Origin: Botryotinia globosa
Lineage: Eukaryota > Ascomycota > Leotiomycetes > Helotiales > Sclerotiniaceae
Reading direction: 5' to 3'
DNA: 64,000 bases
NCBI GenBank assembly: GCA_014898425.1
Contig: RCSZ01000005.1
Span: 806,001 to 870,000, forward strand
Shown: piece by piece, positions 48,732 through 59,345 of the stretch
Numbering within the stretch: position 1 is the stretch's first letter
Layout: every line of letters begins with the position of its first letter
The notes under the pieces: generated by a model
Told to the model about the DNA's origin: nothing
What the model saw: only the letters and a program-made list of their open reading frames with translations
Databases searched by the model: none
Program-made: the position numbers and the translations under genes

Positions 48732-49637
48732 CATATTCTCTCACACCGAAAAACACTAAGAATAGATTAGACTATTAGTTATTATTAATTGCTTTGCACT
48801 ATGTGCTCTACTTCACAAGTGAGACCATCCTCGTGGACGTTACACTTCTTTCACGATTCTAACACCACATAATATAAGCAATTCAAGTAAATCCTGATAT
48901 GGATCATATCATAGGAATCTTTGAATTAATTTTTTGATTCATTGTTTTCGATTAAACAATCTGAATTGAGACTTTCACTGAGATCTTTGAGGTCACTAGT
49001 CGGGGCATTGATTGATAGGACACTTCTCGGGGGTTTTTTTTAAACAAATTCATTCTTCAATTATGTGATATAAAATTTGGCATTTTTGTTGTTCTATTTC
49101 TAATAAACAATTATAAAGATTCCTAAAATATGTAAATCAGGATATTAAAAGATATTTATAAGTTAATATTTTATAATATCCCGTCAGTCGATACACCCAC
49201 TGGTGGGCCTAACATATTGATATTCATGTGGACAGCTACTAAAACTCCTTCAACCCTTCTCATATTCTTCTCCAATATGATAACAGGATGAACATAAAAG
49301 GGAGAAGGCAGAAGCCAGTTTCCACTATTATTCTTCATCTACCATCGCTCAAAGTGTCTAGGGGCTTAGCGAGAGACCCCTTCATTGTAATATTAGCATA
49401 CTCCCTGAAAGTTGCCGCGCTCGCCCATCGTGGATATCGATTCATCCGAATTATACCATGTTAGATCATTTCAAATATACATGTAAAAGTGTATTCTTCG
49501 CTTCTTTGGCGCTTCAATACCTACGTAGATACAATTGAGCAATAGCTTCAAGTCTAGAAGTCCAAGTTTATATAATGAGTACAACATCATTACCAGCATA
49601 CCTATTTTGTACTTGATTTTTGTGGGTACGATTAATA
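48732..49637 (+). repeat. Dispersed-repeat copy B (more decayed, interrupted)
   Basis: Shorter, more AT-rich counterpart of copy A. At its left end most differences are C-to-T or G-to-A relative to copy A (GACTGCTAGTCATCGCTAG against GACTATTAGTTATTATTAA), as expected from RIP. The copy is interrupted at 49636-49637 by a 1.19-kb element and appears to resume at 50827 (TATCCCTACTCC against CATCTCTTTTTACTC in copy A). Confidence 0.65.
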
Positions 49638-50824
49638 CAGACAAACCTGGCTATAAGGGCCTAAAAATTTCGAGGCCTAAATGTCCGTATATAGGGGTTT
49701 CCCGCAAATATAATTTCAGCCTCGGCATTTAGTCTTGTTTTATACCTTTAGTCTTATTTTATATCTTTAGTTTTCTCATTTTCATTAAATTCATTATGTG
49801 ATAAATTAAAGCTTGAGTTATTATTATTAATTTTTATAAAGGTATTGGGAAAATTAAGACGACATATTTTTATATAAAAGTATATTTATTGGAGGTTTAC
49901 CTTCTTCATAATCTTGCCGCCCGCGAGGACCGAAGGTGTATAGACACGAAAAAAGAGAACCTCGCTTAGTGAGACCCGATTCAAGCGATCTGATTAGCTT
50001 GATTCAAGTGATCTGATTGGCTCGACTTTCTTGGCATTGTAGCTATAGCATAGAAATGTAGATTCTTAGGGGTTTTCAATAAAATTATTTAAATTAGTTG
50101 AATAAAAAGAAAACAAAAGTAGTAATTATATAGAAGAAGTTAAAGGTTTTAAAATGATATAATTTTTATATTGCTAGTTTTAAAACTGAGGTTTTTATAA
50201 AGGGTTGAAATTGAAATAGTATAAATTTTGTATTATAAAATTCTAAGCTTTTTCAACAAAATCATTTAAATTAGTTTATTCAAGCTAATATAAATTGAAT
50301 AAAAAAAAAGAAAAGTGATAATTATATATAAGAAATTAAGAGTTTTCAAATGATATATTTTTTATATTGTTAGCTTCAAAACTAAGGGTTTTTCAAAAGA
50401 TTGAAGTTTAATTAGTATAAATATAGCTAGAACTTATATAATCAATTGAAAAGGATTTATATCGAATGTAATAGGTTTAATATTAATAAAAATTTTTTTC
50501 ATATTATAGCTTTCGTAGTTCAATAATATAATTGATAATCTGAAGTGATATGACCTATTAAAATCTAAATAAAATTAAAAAATCTGAATAAAATTAAAAA
50601 AAAAGTAATATAATAAGATAAACCGACTTCGCATACAAGCCTTAATAAAATTTATTTTTTTAGATTTTTATAATTATATTTATAATTATATAATACTTTC
50701 TCAAAAAGCAAGGGGTCCGGGGGCTCGCAGGCCCCTGGTATAAGTCAAATTTATTATATAATTTTTTTGAAGATCTAAAGACATGTTTGCATAAAGGGGA
50801 TGCCCGTATAGCCAGGTCTGACTG
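49638..50824. mobile_element. Mariner/pogo-type non-autonomous element, 1,187 bp
   Basis: The left end, CAGACAAACCTGGCTATAAG, faces a right end that in reverse complement reads CAGTCAGACCTGGCTATACG, with GGGC following on both. TA dinucleotides flank it (49636-49637, 50825-50826). Copy A of the surrounding repeat keeps the single TA of the unoccupied site (48269-48270). The interior has no transposase. It contains a tandem duplication of about 180 bp (50062-50239 and 50240-50425, both TTCTxAG..TTTTCAA.AAAAT) and a doubled GATTCAAG(C/T)GATCTGATT motif at 49978-50022. Confidence 0.82.
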
Positions 50825-50826
50825 TA

Positions 50827-51506
50827 TATCCCTACTCCATAAATTCTTGTTATTTCTTGCTGGTATAGATAACGGCCAACGGTGACAAGGCCAAGATAAA
50901 TTTCTTGAGATTGTTGAATGTAGAAATCGATGCTGCACATGTTGAAAGCTATTTCGGATTCGAGCATAAAGAGCCAGGTGAGCTCCAATGTCCGAATTGG
51001 GACATCTATGAGTTCCATAAAGTGTTCCCAATTATGTATTAGTATTCGAGTGGTATACGAATCATTGGTTCCAAGTAATCTGACAGAATCAAAAAATAAT
51101 CAACCCAAACATGTGAAGTAAGTGATTATTGTTAACCTTTGCGATTTGGCGGGGTTCGGTGACGTTATGAAAGCTCGGAAGAGCGGCCGCGTCAGAAAAT
51201 AATCCATTTTCTATCGTACGGTCGAAGTTCAAATATTTTACAATATCACACACTATCTCTCTCATCGAAACATATTGAATCATTATGAGTCATTTTTTTG
51301 CGCATTAAATATTCAGTCTATACCACCTAGAAAAGCGTTCAAAGCTCAGATCAATAGAGAGATATCACTCCCAGTAACCATCCAGTAGACAAAGTCGCCC
51401 CAAACAGGCAGACTCGACTGGAAATAGAAATACTCTTTGCGCATATAAACTTCGCCTTCAATATTTTATTCATATCAAACACATATATTCTACATCCATA
51501 TGCAGA
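50827..51506. other. Remainder of copy B and upstream region of EFL1
   Basis: The first part probably continues repeat copy B. The last few hundred bases are the promoter and leader of the EFL1-type gene. No separate gene is seen. Confidence 0.5.
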
Positions 51507-54500
51507 ATGCCGATCGTTAATCCAGAAAAGCTAGTTGCTCTGCAACAAAATGCGCCAGATATCAGAAATGTAGGTCTTTGGCGGGGTAGATTTTATGCTA
51601 AGACTCCCAATACTAACAACGTCCTCTCAAGATATGTATATTAGCACATGTTGTAAGTACATATCCCGCTCACACATCCCTTTGTCTATTGCTAATATCT
51701 TCAGGATCATGGAAAAACCTCCCTCTCAGATGCCTTGATTGCGACCAATGGCATTATCTCCCCGAAACTCGCAGGTAAAATACGATACCTGGATTCTCGA
51801 CCAGATGAACAGACGCGCGGAATTACTATGGAATCTTCTGCCATTTCCTTATACTTTTCCATGCTGAGACGAAATGCGCCAGATGCTACACCCGAGAAAA
51901 AGGAATATTTGATCAACTTGATAGATTCGCCAGGGCACATCGATTTCAGCAGTGAGGTATCAACCGCCTCGCGATTGTGCGATGGAGCTGTTGTGTTAGT
52001 GGATGCTGTAGAAGGAGTTTGCAGTCAGACTGTTACTGTTCTTAGGCAGACATGGGTAGAACATATGAAGCCTCTGTTGGTAATCAATAAGATGGACAGG
52101 CTCATTACAGAACTGAAGATGACACCAGCGGAAGCATATACACATTTGAGCAAATTATTGGAGCAAGTCAATGCGGTACTCGGAAGTTTTTTCCAAGGTG
52201 AGAGAATGGAGGAAGATCTAAACTGGAGGGAAAAAGTCGACGAGAGAATTGCCGCTGCTGCTGCGAAAGAACAAGAAAAGACAGCAAATGACGGAAGCAC
52301 GTCAATTGATACCGAAGCTATCAACGAATTCCAAGAAAAGGACGATGAGGATATTTACTTTGCGCCAGAGAAAAACAACGTCATATTTAGCAGTGCCATT
52401 GATGGGTGGGCTTTCACGGTTAGACAGTTTGCCAGCTTATACGAGAAGAAGTTAGGAATCAAGAGAACTGCAATGGAGAAAGTCTTGTGGGGAGATTTCT
52501 ATCTGGATCCAAAGACCAAAAAAGTACTTGGGCCAAAGCATCTCAAGGGGCGAAATTTAAAACCATTATTTGTCCAATTAGTTTTGGAACAAGTATGGGC
52601 TGTTTATGCAGCAACAACAGGTGGTGATAATGGAAAGGGGTGCGTAGATTTCTATCTCTCCTTTAACTTGTTTATACATCCAACTTTATGCACTCCAATT
52701 TCCAATTCTAACTCTACTTTATTTAGTGATCCTGCCATGACAGAGAAAATTACAAAGTCTTTAAATATTACTTTACCTCCGCATGTTACACGTTCCCGCG
52801 ATCCACGAGCTATTCTCACGACATTGTTCTCAGCATGGTTACCATTATCAACCGCTTTATTAGTTTCCGTCATTGAATCTTTACCCGCTCCCCCGGTTGC
52901 CCAAGAAGGTAGACTGCCCGCACTTATCGATGAATCTCCTGGTGCATCGCATGTAGATCCTAAGGTCAGGGAAGCAATGATCAAATTTAAGACTTCAAAG
53001 GAGGAGCCAGTTGTGGCTTATGTAAGTAAGATGGTTTCGATCCCGGAGAGTGAACTGCCCGAGAATAAGCGACGAGGAGGTGCCCTGAGTCCCGAGGAAG
53101 CTTTGGAGATGGGTCGACGAAAGCGAGCAGAGATTGCAAGACAGCAGGCTTTGGAAGAAGCCTCAACATCTGTTGATGGGGTCTCTGATGCGCTTGGAGC
53201 AGTAAGCCTCGAAGAGCCCGCTGAAGAAGAGAAGAAAACAGATCCAGAGCATCTGATAGGATTTGCACGAATTTATTCAGGGACTCTATCGGTAGGGGAT
53301 TCTGTTTATGTATTACCGCCAAAGTTCTCACCCGCAAATCCACACAACAGTCCTGAACCACAAAAGGTCACAGTCACTGCTTTATACTTATTAATGGGTC
53401 GTGGATTAGAGCCACTTACTTCCGTCCCAGCAGGTGTTGTATTTGGTATTGGTGGTCTCGAAGGTCATATCCTCAAATCCGGAACCCTTTGCAGTCAATT
53501 GGAGGGTAGTGTCAATCTCGCAGGAGTTAACATGGGCTCTCAGCCTATCGTTCGTGTCGCTTTAGAGCCAGCTTGGCCTGGAGATCTCGACAAGATGATT
53601 CGAGGTCTTAAGTTACTCGTGCAAAGTGATCCTTGTGCTGAGTACGAACAATTCGCAAGCGGTGAACATGTCCTACTCACAGCAGGAGAATTGCATTTAG
53701 AGCGTTGTTTGACAGATCTACGTGAAAGATTTGCTGGATGCGATATTCAAGCAGGAGAGCCGATTGTACCATATCGAGAAACTATTGTTAAAGCTGAAGA
53801 CATGAAACCTCCAGCAGACAAGGAGCTTGGAAGAGGTACTGTTGTATTGTCAACTACATCGAAGCAAATCACGATTAGGTTACGTGTAAGACCTCTTCCA
53901 GTTGAAGTCACTGAATTCTTGGGCAAGAATGCTGGTGCCATTAAGAGGCTTTATTCCGATCGTCAAGCAGAGGAAAAGAGCAAGAAGACTGGTGATGACT
54001 CTACACAAGAGTCAGCCGAGCAGGAAGAGGTTGATGAAGTGTTGGGTGGTGAGAAGGTTCTGTCGTTGAATGAGTTCAAGGAAGAACTTCAGAAGACTTT
54101 CGAAGGAGTGAAAGGTCAAAAGGATATTTGGGCTTCGGCAGTAGATCAAATTACTGCGTTTGGTCCACGAAGAACTGGGCCTAATCTTCTAATTGATTCC
54201 ACCGCAGACGGAATTCTTGGAAAATTGTAAGTCCAAATAACTCTCAATCATAAAGAGTATACTGACATTTCAAAGTCTCCGTGAAGACACCACTGCCGAT
54301 TCTCAAGAATCAGCAACTCAGACCCAGGCTCTCCAAGCCCGTTCCTTTTCTGACAAGATTAGTTATGCTTTCCAACTTGCCACTGCTCAAGGACCTCTAT
54401 GCAATGAACCTATTCAAGGTATCGCTGTTTTCCTCGAGGAGGTCATTATAGCTCCTTCCACCGACGAGGAATCATCCACTCGCGATAACTTTGGTAGATT

Positions 54501-55063
54501 GACTGGTGAAGTGATCAAAACGGTTCAACAAGCTATCAAACAAGGTTTCTTGGATTGGTCCCCAAGACTCATGCTTGCAATGTACTCCTGTGAGATCCAG
54601 GCTAGTAGTAAGTTATTCCCACGAACCATAGATTATTTAAGACTTTGGAAATAGATCAGATGGACTAACACAAGCAACAGCCGAAGTTCTTGGTCGCGTC
54701 TACGACGTGCTCACCCGCCGTCGCGGACACATTCTCTCCGAATCCCTCAAAGAGGGTACCCCCTTCTTCACCATCGTATCACTTCTTCCCGTCGCCCTCT
54801 CCTTTGGTTTCTCGGATGAAATCCGCAAGAGAACATCCGGAGCAGCTAGTCCGCAACTCATCTTCCAGGGCTACGAGGTATTAGATGAAGATCCATTCTG
54901 GACACCATTTACGGAGGATGATTTGGAGGATTTGGGAGAATTAGCGGATAAGGAAAATGTGGCGAAGAAATATATGGATGGCGTGAGGAAGAGGAAGGGA
55001 TTGAGGGTTGAGGGCGAGAAATTGGTTAGGGATGCGGAGAAACAGAAGACGTTGAAGAGATAG
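51507..55063 (+). CDS. RIA1: Ribosome assembly GTPase EFL1/Ria1 (EF-2-like), 1,077 aa
   Basis: Six exons (51507-51569, 51632-51652, 51705-52639, 52727-54226, 54276-54607, 54681-55063) join in frame. Exon 2 is only 21 nt. The GTPase P-loop [12 protein letters not shown] (residues 26-37) is split by intron 2, the switch region is [12 protein letters not shown]3 is DSPGH (about 101) and G4 is NKMD (about 156). EF-2-like domains II-V follow. The C-terminal block includes [20 protein letters not shown] and the [20 protein letters not shown] elbow typical of EF-2/EFL1. The EFL1-specific insertion between G4 and domain II and the missing diphthamide loop separate it from EF-2. In yeast, Efl1 with Sdo1/SBDS releases Tif6/eIF6 from the pre-60S subunit in the cytoplasm. 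Intron 3 (52640-52726, 87 nt) lacks stops and keeps frame. Confidence 0.95.
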
Positions 55064-55359
55064 CGGGATTGTAGAGTTTGGCGGGGAAGATGCTGAGGAA
55101 TCTTCGGAGAGAGGTATACGAAGTTATCTATTTTTGTAGATCGTATATTAGATGTATAGAATTAGTTTTCTGTTCTTATTATGTTGAGAGAGATATACCT
55201 GCATTTACCCGTAAGCTAAGCGAGTGCCTGTATGAGTGAGTAAAAATGTTCTCGTTGTTAATGCATGATATCATATGATTTTTGCCAAAAAGGGTGTAGA
55301 GGGGGGAATAATGGGAATTTTTTCTTCTTTTTTTGAGATTGTTACAATTTTAATTGTCT

Positions 55360-57042
55360 TCAAGGGGACTTTAAGTCATTTAGTTGCCATTCTACCCGAA
55401 TAGCCTGCATAGCAAGCGCAGTAGTAAATCCCCGATCAAACACATCTTTCCCCACAATCGGAATACTATACAAATACCCCCTTTCCCAACCCCCATCCTC
55501 GCACTGTAAATCCTTCAATCTCTGCATATCTTGATAATTCCGCACATCCGCAAATCCACAAACCATCAGACGCATTGCCAGCGCCAGCGCATCACCAGGC
55601 ATCCCTATCCGTTCCTGGACTCGCTGTTTAAGAAGCGTTGTAAATTTTTCTTGAATATCGGGATAATAGGTGGCATCTTTGATCAAGCGATACACCCAGA
55701 AGAAAAACCATTCTGCGTTGCGGTAGTAATATGTACCGTGTAGGTATGCGCGATGGAGAAGAATATTCCATATCCAGTTGCGCGCTTGCGAGAGTTGGTC
55801 GCCCCGCTGGTACTTGTGGAAGGTGGTGAGGATATTCAGACAGACGATGGGGTCGGTGCGCGGACGCGTGCGATCGTAGTATACCTGCAGGATGTAGTGG
55901 TTAATTTTTGTTTCGGGGGCTTTTGCGGGAACTTTCTTGGGTGTTTCACATATGGGATTCCGTCCGGATTGATATATTCTAGCATATTGTCGAGCATTGA
56001 AGTGATGGTATCGTTGTCAGGTGGCATGACTTGCAGTGCTAAAGAGGTGGTATCTAGATCGTTTGGCGGATTCATGTTGGTGAAACTTGGTTGTTCTGGA
56101 ATATTTCAACAAGGTTTTTCACAGTGTGTATAAATAAATGTCTATGGAGTTTGAGAACAACCATAACCTACCGATGTAATAATTCCATGTTGTTTGGTGT
56201 ATGTAATCTGGTTTTTGTAATACTATCAGATTCCTGTCTCGACATAATTAACACACGCTTTAGTTGTGGATTCAAGTTTTGCGGAGCGCATACTCATCAC
56301 TAGTCACATCCAGAATGAGCAATTGTACAAAATTTTCCATGAGCACAGTACCGCAATCGGTTTCAGGATGCAAGTGTTTCGCATTGCGATTCAGAAACAT
56401 ATGTCCCCGGATCAATGGATCGTAGAGGGTATTCTTCATTGTTCTGGAAAGCGCGGGTAGAGTTTCGTAGGGAATGGACCGCATCCCCAATGAGCACGCG
56501 GTGACTAGATTTCGTACGTCACTGTCTATAAGGATTGTTTTTCCGGGGTCTCTTCCTGTAGCTTTGAGAACATGTCGGTAGAATCCTAGATCCGGCTGAC
56601 GAATTCCAATAGTGGAAGAGGTGAAAATTTCATCAAATATCGCGGATAATGTATCTCCCCATCGTTTATGCAGGACAGTATACTCTGGAATAGGAATTCT
56701 CCATACAGCAATAAATTTCAGTGACCCATGTGTCTCATCCATCAATTCGCGAATCCAGGAAATAATCGCTGTGTCGCATTTGAGAGTATCTCGAGCTTCA
56801 GAGAGGACTTTGGCGATTGCAGGTGGTGGGAGTCCAAATTTCTTTCCCAGCATCTCGCAGCACTGCGTTTCATCAAGCTCACCATATTCGTAACGCATCC
56901 AAGTAGATGTTGAGAACAAGCGCAGAAGGGTCGGTATGGAAGATGTCTCTGTGGCCTCATGTGCTTGAGGAGGCATCTTGATCAGCACATTCCCCAAGTC
57001 GAAGATGATAGTATCAAAATCGGAAGTTGGTATAGAACTCAT
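55360..57042 (-). CDS. HAD-fold class II terpene cyclase, drimanyl-diphosphate synthase (AstC)-type, 482 aa
   Basis: Four exons (57042-56301, 56207-56172, 56095-55950, 55884-55360) join in frame. Exon 2 is 36 nt, and intron 1 uses a GTGATG donor. Residues 1-240 form a HAD-like domain with motif I FDTIIFDLGNVL (nucleophile D15), IRQPDLGFYRHVL as motif III and ILIDSDVRNLVTACSLGM as motif IV. The C-terminal half is a terpene-cyclase beta domain with DLDTTS at 272-277, the DxDTTS proton-donor motif of class II cyclases, and CEDGGWERGYLY near the end. This two-part layout is that of fungal drimanyl-diphosphate synthases, which cyclise farnesyl diphosphate and can dephosphorylate the product. The HAD motif II Ser/Thr is not evident (AVWRIPIPEY) and motif IV has DS for DD, so phosphatase activity is doubtful. 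It lies 597 bp downstream of a class I synthase on the same strand. Confidence 0.85.
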
Positions 57043-57638
57043 GGTAAATCTGATCGTGACCAAAGAATAAAATTCCAGCTAGATGGCGTTCTCTTTGAAT
57101 ATTTCTCTGCTTCTGATGCAGTCATATACGGAAATATGAAAGGGGCGACCCAGGAACTTTTCTTCTACTGTGTCACCAATATGCATTGAATTCCAATGAC
57201 GTTCGATATGTGAATGGGTCTGAAATATATTGTAGTACTACACATTTTGCTACTATTTTCTTTGTATCATAGTGATCTATCCATATCACAACTCATTTGG
57301 CTCGGGAGTGAAGAGTCCTGCTGACCCTCAAATATGCATGATAAATTTTATAAATCGATCTCCCGTAGAAGTGGGTTTAGTCAAAACCGTACCACTCGCC
57401 ATATCATTCAAGAATCTACACGCTAGAGGATTGAAATCCGATAGTCATTGCCAAGTCTTATGTGAATGTAATTGTGAAGCATAACGAATATCCTTTGGGT
57501 ACTTCAAGTCTACCTCATAACCCAATCCCGTTCGATATAACAATAAAGCACCTTTCGATCAATATTCATGTCAGACTGATTCATGCAGCTCTCTACATAT
57601 GAAGTTACTCTCGACCATTCAGTGTTAACCATTCGATC
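57043..57638. other. Intergenic region between the two terpene synthase genes
   Basis: About 600 bp, promoter of the class II gene and 3' end of the class I gene (both minus strand). No further gene is seen. Confidence 0.5.
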
Positions 57639-58628
57639 TCAACCTTGGCCATTCTGGCCCTGTGTAAGCACTTTAGGAAGATCACATTCGTGGAGGCGAT
57701 AGCGAGGTAACCAATTCGTCGCAATGTAGCCTTCGATAAAAGCATTGATCACTTTCATTATCTCCGGTTCAGAGGAAAGCAGCAATCTCAATCTCACAAC
57801 ACATTCCGCTAGATTTGCAGCTATGGCTTCTAAAGCTTCATGAGCAGTGATACCATGCACTACAGCATAATTGTGCACATAGTTGTTTCGATCCGTAGAG
57901 ACCACCGATTCCTTGTAGAATGAAAAGACGTCGTTCAAGAATACATTTATCTCAAGGAGATCGGGAGTAGCCTGAATGTAGCGTTGCAGAAACGTTGCTT
58001 CAGGAAAATACTTTTCGGGAAACAAAAACTTGGCGTAAGCTTCTCCGATCCCAGCCTTTGAGCGAAGATAGGCGGGGAAGTTGGGGGCATACGGGTTGCA
58101 ATGAAGTTTCTCCCCAATCTCCCACTCAAAGACGACCATAGCGATGAGCTCGAAAGTACTGCTGTATATAAAATCCGATGCGAAAGGCCCGTAGTAGGCT
58201 ACAATTTGTGCCAGAACCTTGGTCAAGCCATCCAAGAAGGGCCCGCTGGATATTCCAGCCAGAAGATTCCGACGAAACGCTCGCAAGTTGGGCAGGAGAT
58301 CCTGAACACAATCATCGATGACGTAAAAGTAACCAGTGTATATGGTTATAAGCTTTTGCAACGCCTTCTCGTGCCATGGATAGAGCAGGTGCACAGTTTC
58401 CACAGCGACTTTCGCAATCTGGGGCATTTTCTGCAGATCGAGGTGCTGATCACGCGACAAAACCAGTAAATGTTCGAGGATGAAACTCTCCAATTCTACA
58501 TCTTGAAGCATTACGAGAGGTTTGTATGATATTTTTTGGAGTAGCTTTCGTACGATAATTTCAAATTGATCTTTAGTCACAGTGTCCCGATCAAGCGATG
58601 CTTCGTCGAGTGAGAATGTGGCCGTCAT
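57639..58628 (-). CDS. TRI5-type class I sesquiterpene synthase, 329 aa
   Basis: A single exon. The ATG at 58628 (MTATFSLDEASLDRD) is the first real Met; the open frame extends seven residues upstream from a TTG. The first metal-binding motif is YFYVIDDCVQD (D105, D106, D110), a DDxxxD form. The second is NDVFSFYKE (N232, S236, E240), a full NSE triad. A C-terminal RY pair is present in LPRYRL. The overall layout matches the trichodiene synthase/longiborneol synthase family, which ionises farnesyl diphosphate with Mg2+. Product identity cannot be read from sequence. Trichodiene synthases are usually somewhat longer (about 370-380 aa) and often have one intron; here neither holds. It is the upstream member of a tandem terpene-synthase pair. 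Confidence 0.88.
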   Translation of the reverse strand: MTATFSLDEASLDRDTVTKDQFEIIVRKLLQKISYKPLVMLQDVELESFILEHLLVLSRDQHLDLQKMPQIAKVAVETVHLLYPWHEKALQKLITIYTGYFYVIDDCVQDLLPNLRAFRRNLLAGISSGPFLDGLTKVLAQIVAYYGPFASDFIYSSTFELIAMVVFEWEIGEKLHCNPYAPNFPAYLRSKAGIGEAYAKFLFPEKYFPEATFLQRYIQATPDLLEINVFLNDVFSFYKESVVSTDRNNYVHNYAVVHGITAHEALEAIAANLAECVVRLRLLLSSEPEIMKVINAFIEGYIATNWLPRYRLHECDLPKVLTQGQNGQG

Positions 58629-59345
58629 ATTGTATGTTGAGACTTTCAATTATGGATAGTAGAGAGTGGAAGAAATTAAAGACTTAGACTGATGTTTGTA
58701 GAATTTGGCCAAAGAAATTAGAAATCGTTTCAGTTTAAGAGTGTTAGAATTGCGAAACTATCCATCCTCAACAGCGATAGTTTGCTTGTCAGGTTGTAGG
58801 CCTTCCCGCTTTGCCACAATCTACACTACACATCATTTGGTGTGCAGAAAGCAGTGTATCATGAATTGTGCATTGTGTATCACGCATACGTGGCAAGCAA
58901 TTGCGATGTGGTCGCTATCAAACTGCAGTGACTAGTGATGTAGGATCCAAGCTAGTGTAATACAAAGAACCAAAACGGCGATTGCCACTAGGCATGCGAG
59001 ATGCAAGAAATCGAGGAAACAGGTTTCCAAATCCCGATACCATTGAGGACTGAAATGAAGTGAAACCAGACAGACGCGCATCCACGCCACTCGAGCGGCA
59101 GCTCACCAGCATGCCTCATATCTTTATTCAGTGAAAATTGAGGGGCAGTATGGTTATCACATCGAAGAACCTAGCCTAACCAACCGTGATGATAGCGTAT
59201 TTTCAATAGCTACTTATTATCTCGATATGTAATGTGCGCCCTATCTTATCCAACATGTACATTTATGCACTTTTTATTTCCCGTGTAATCCATTTCGACT
59301 TATCCGTTGTTCAATATTCAATCGACAAAAACCTTCCTATGTACC
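58629..59345. other. Region between the terpene synthase pair and TUL1
   Basis: Promoter side of the class I terpene synthase and 3' side of the TUL1-type gene. No gene is seen. The small open frames are unsupported. Confidence 0.5.

Noticed and set aside
52640..52726. Counting this segment as EFL1 coding sequence
   Set aside because: It has donor, branch and acceptor signals and low-complexity composition, and EFL1 needs no such insertion. Treated as an intron.
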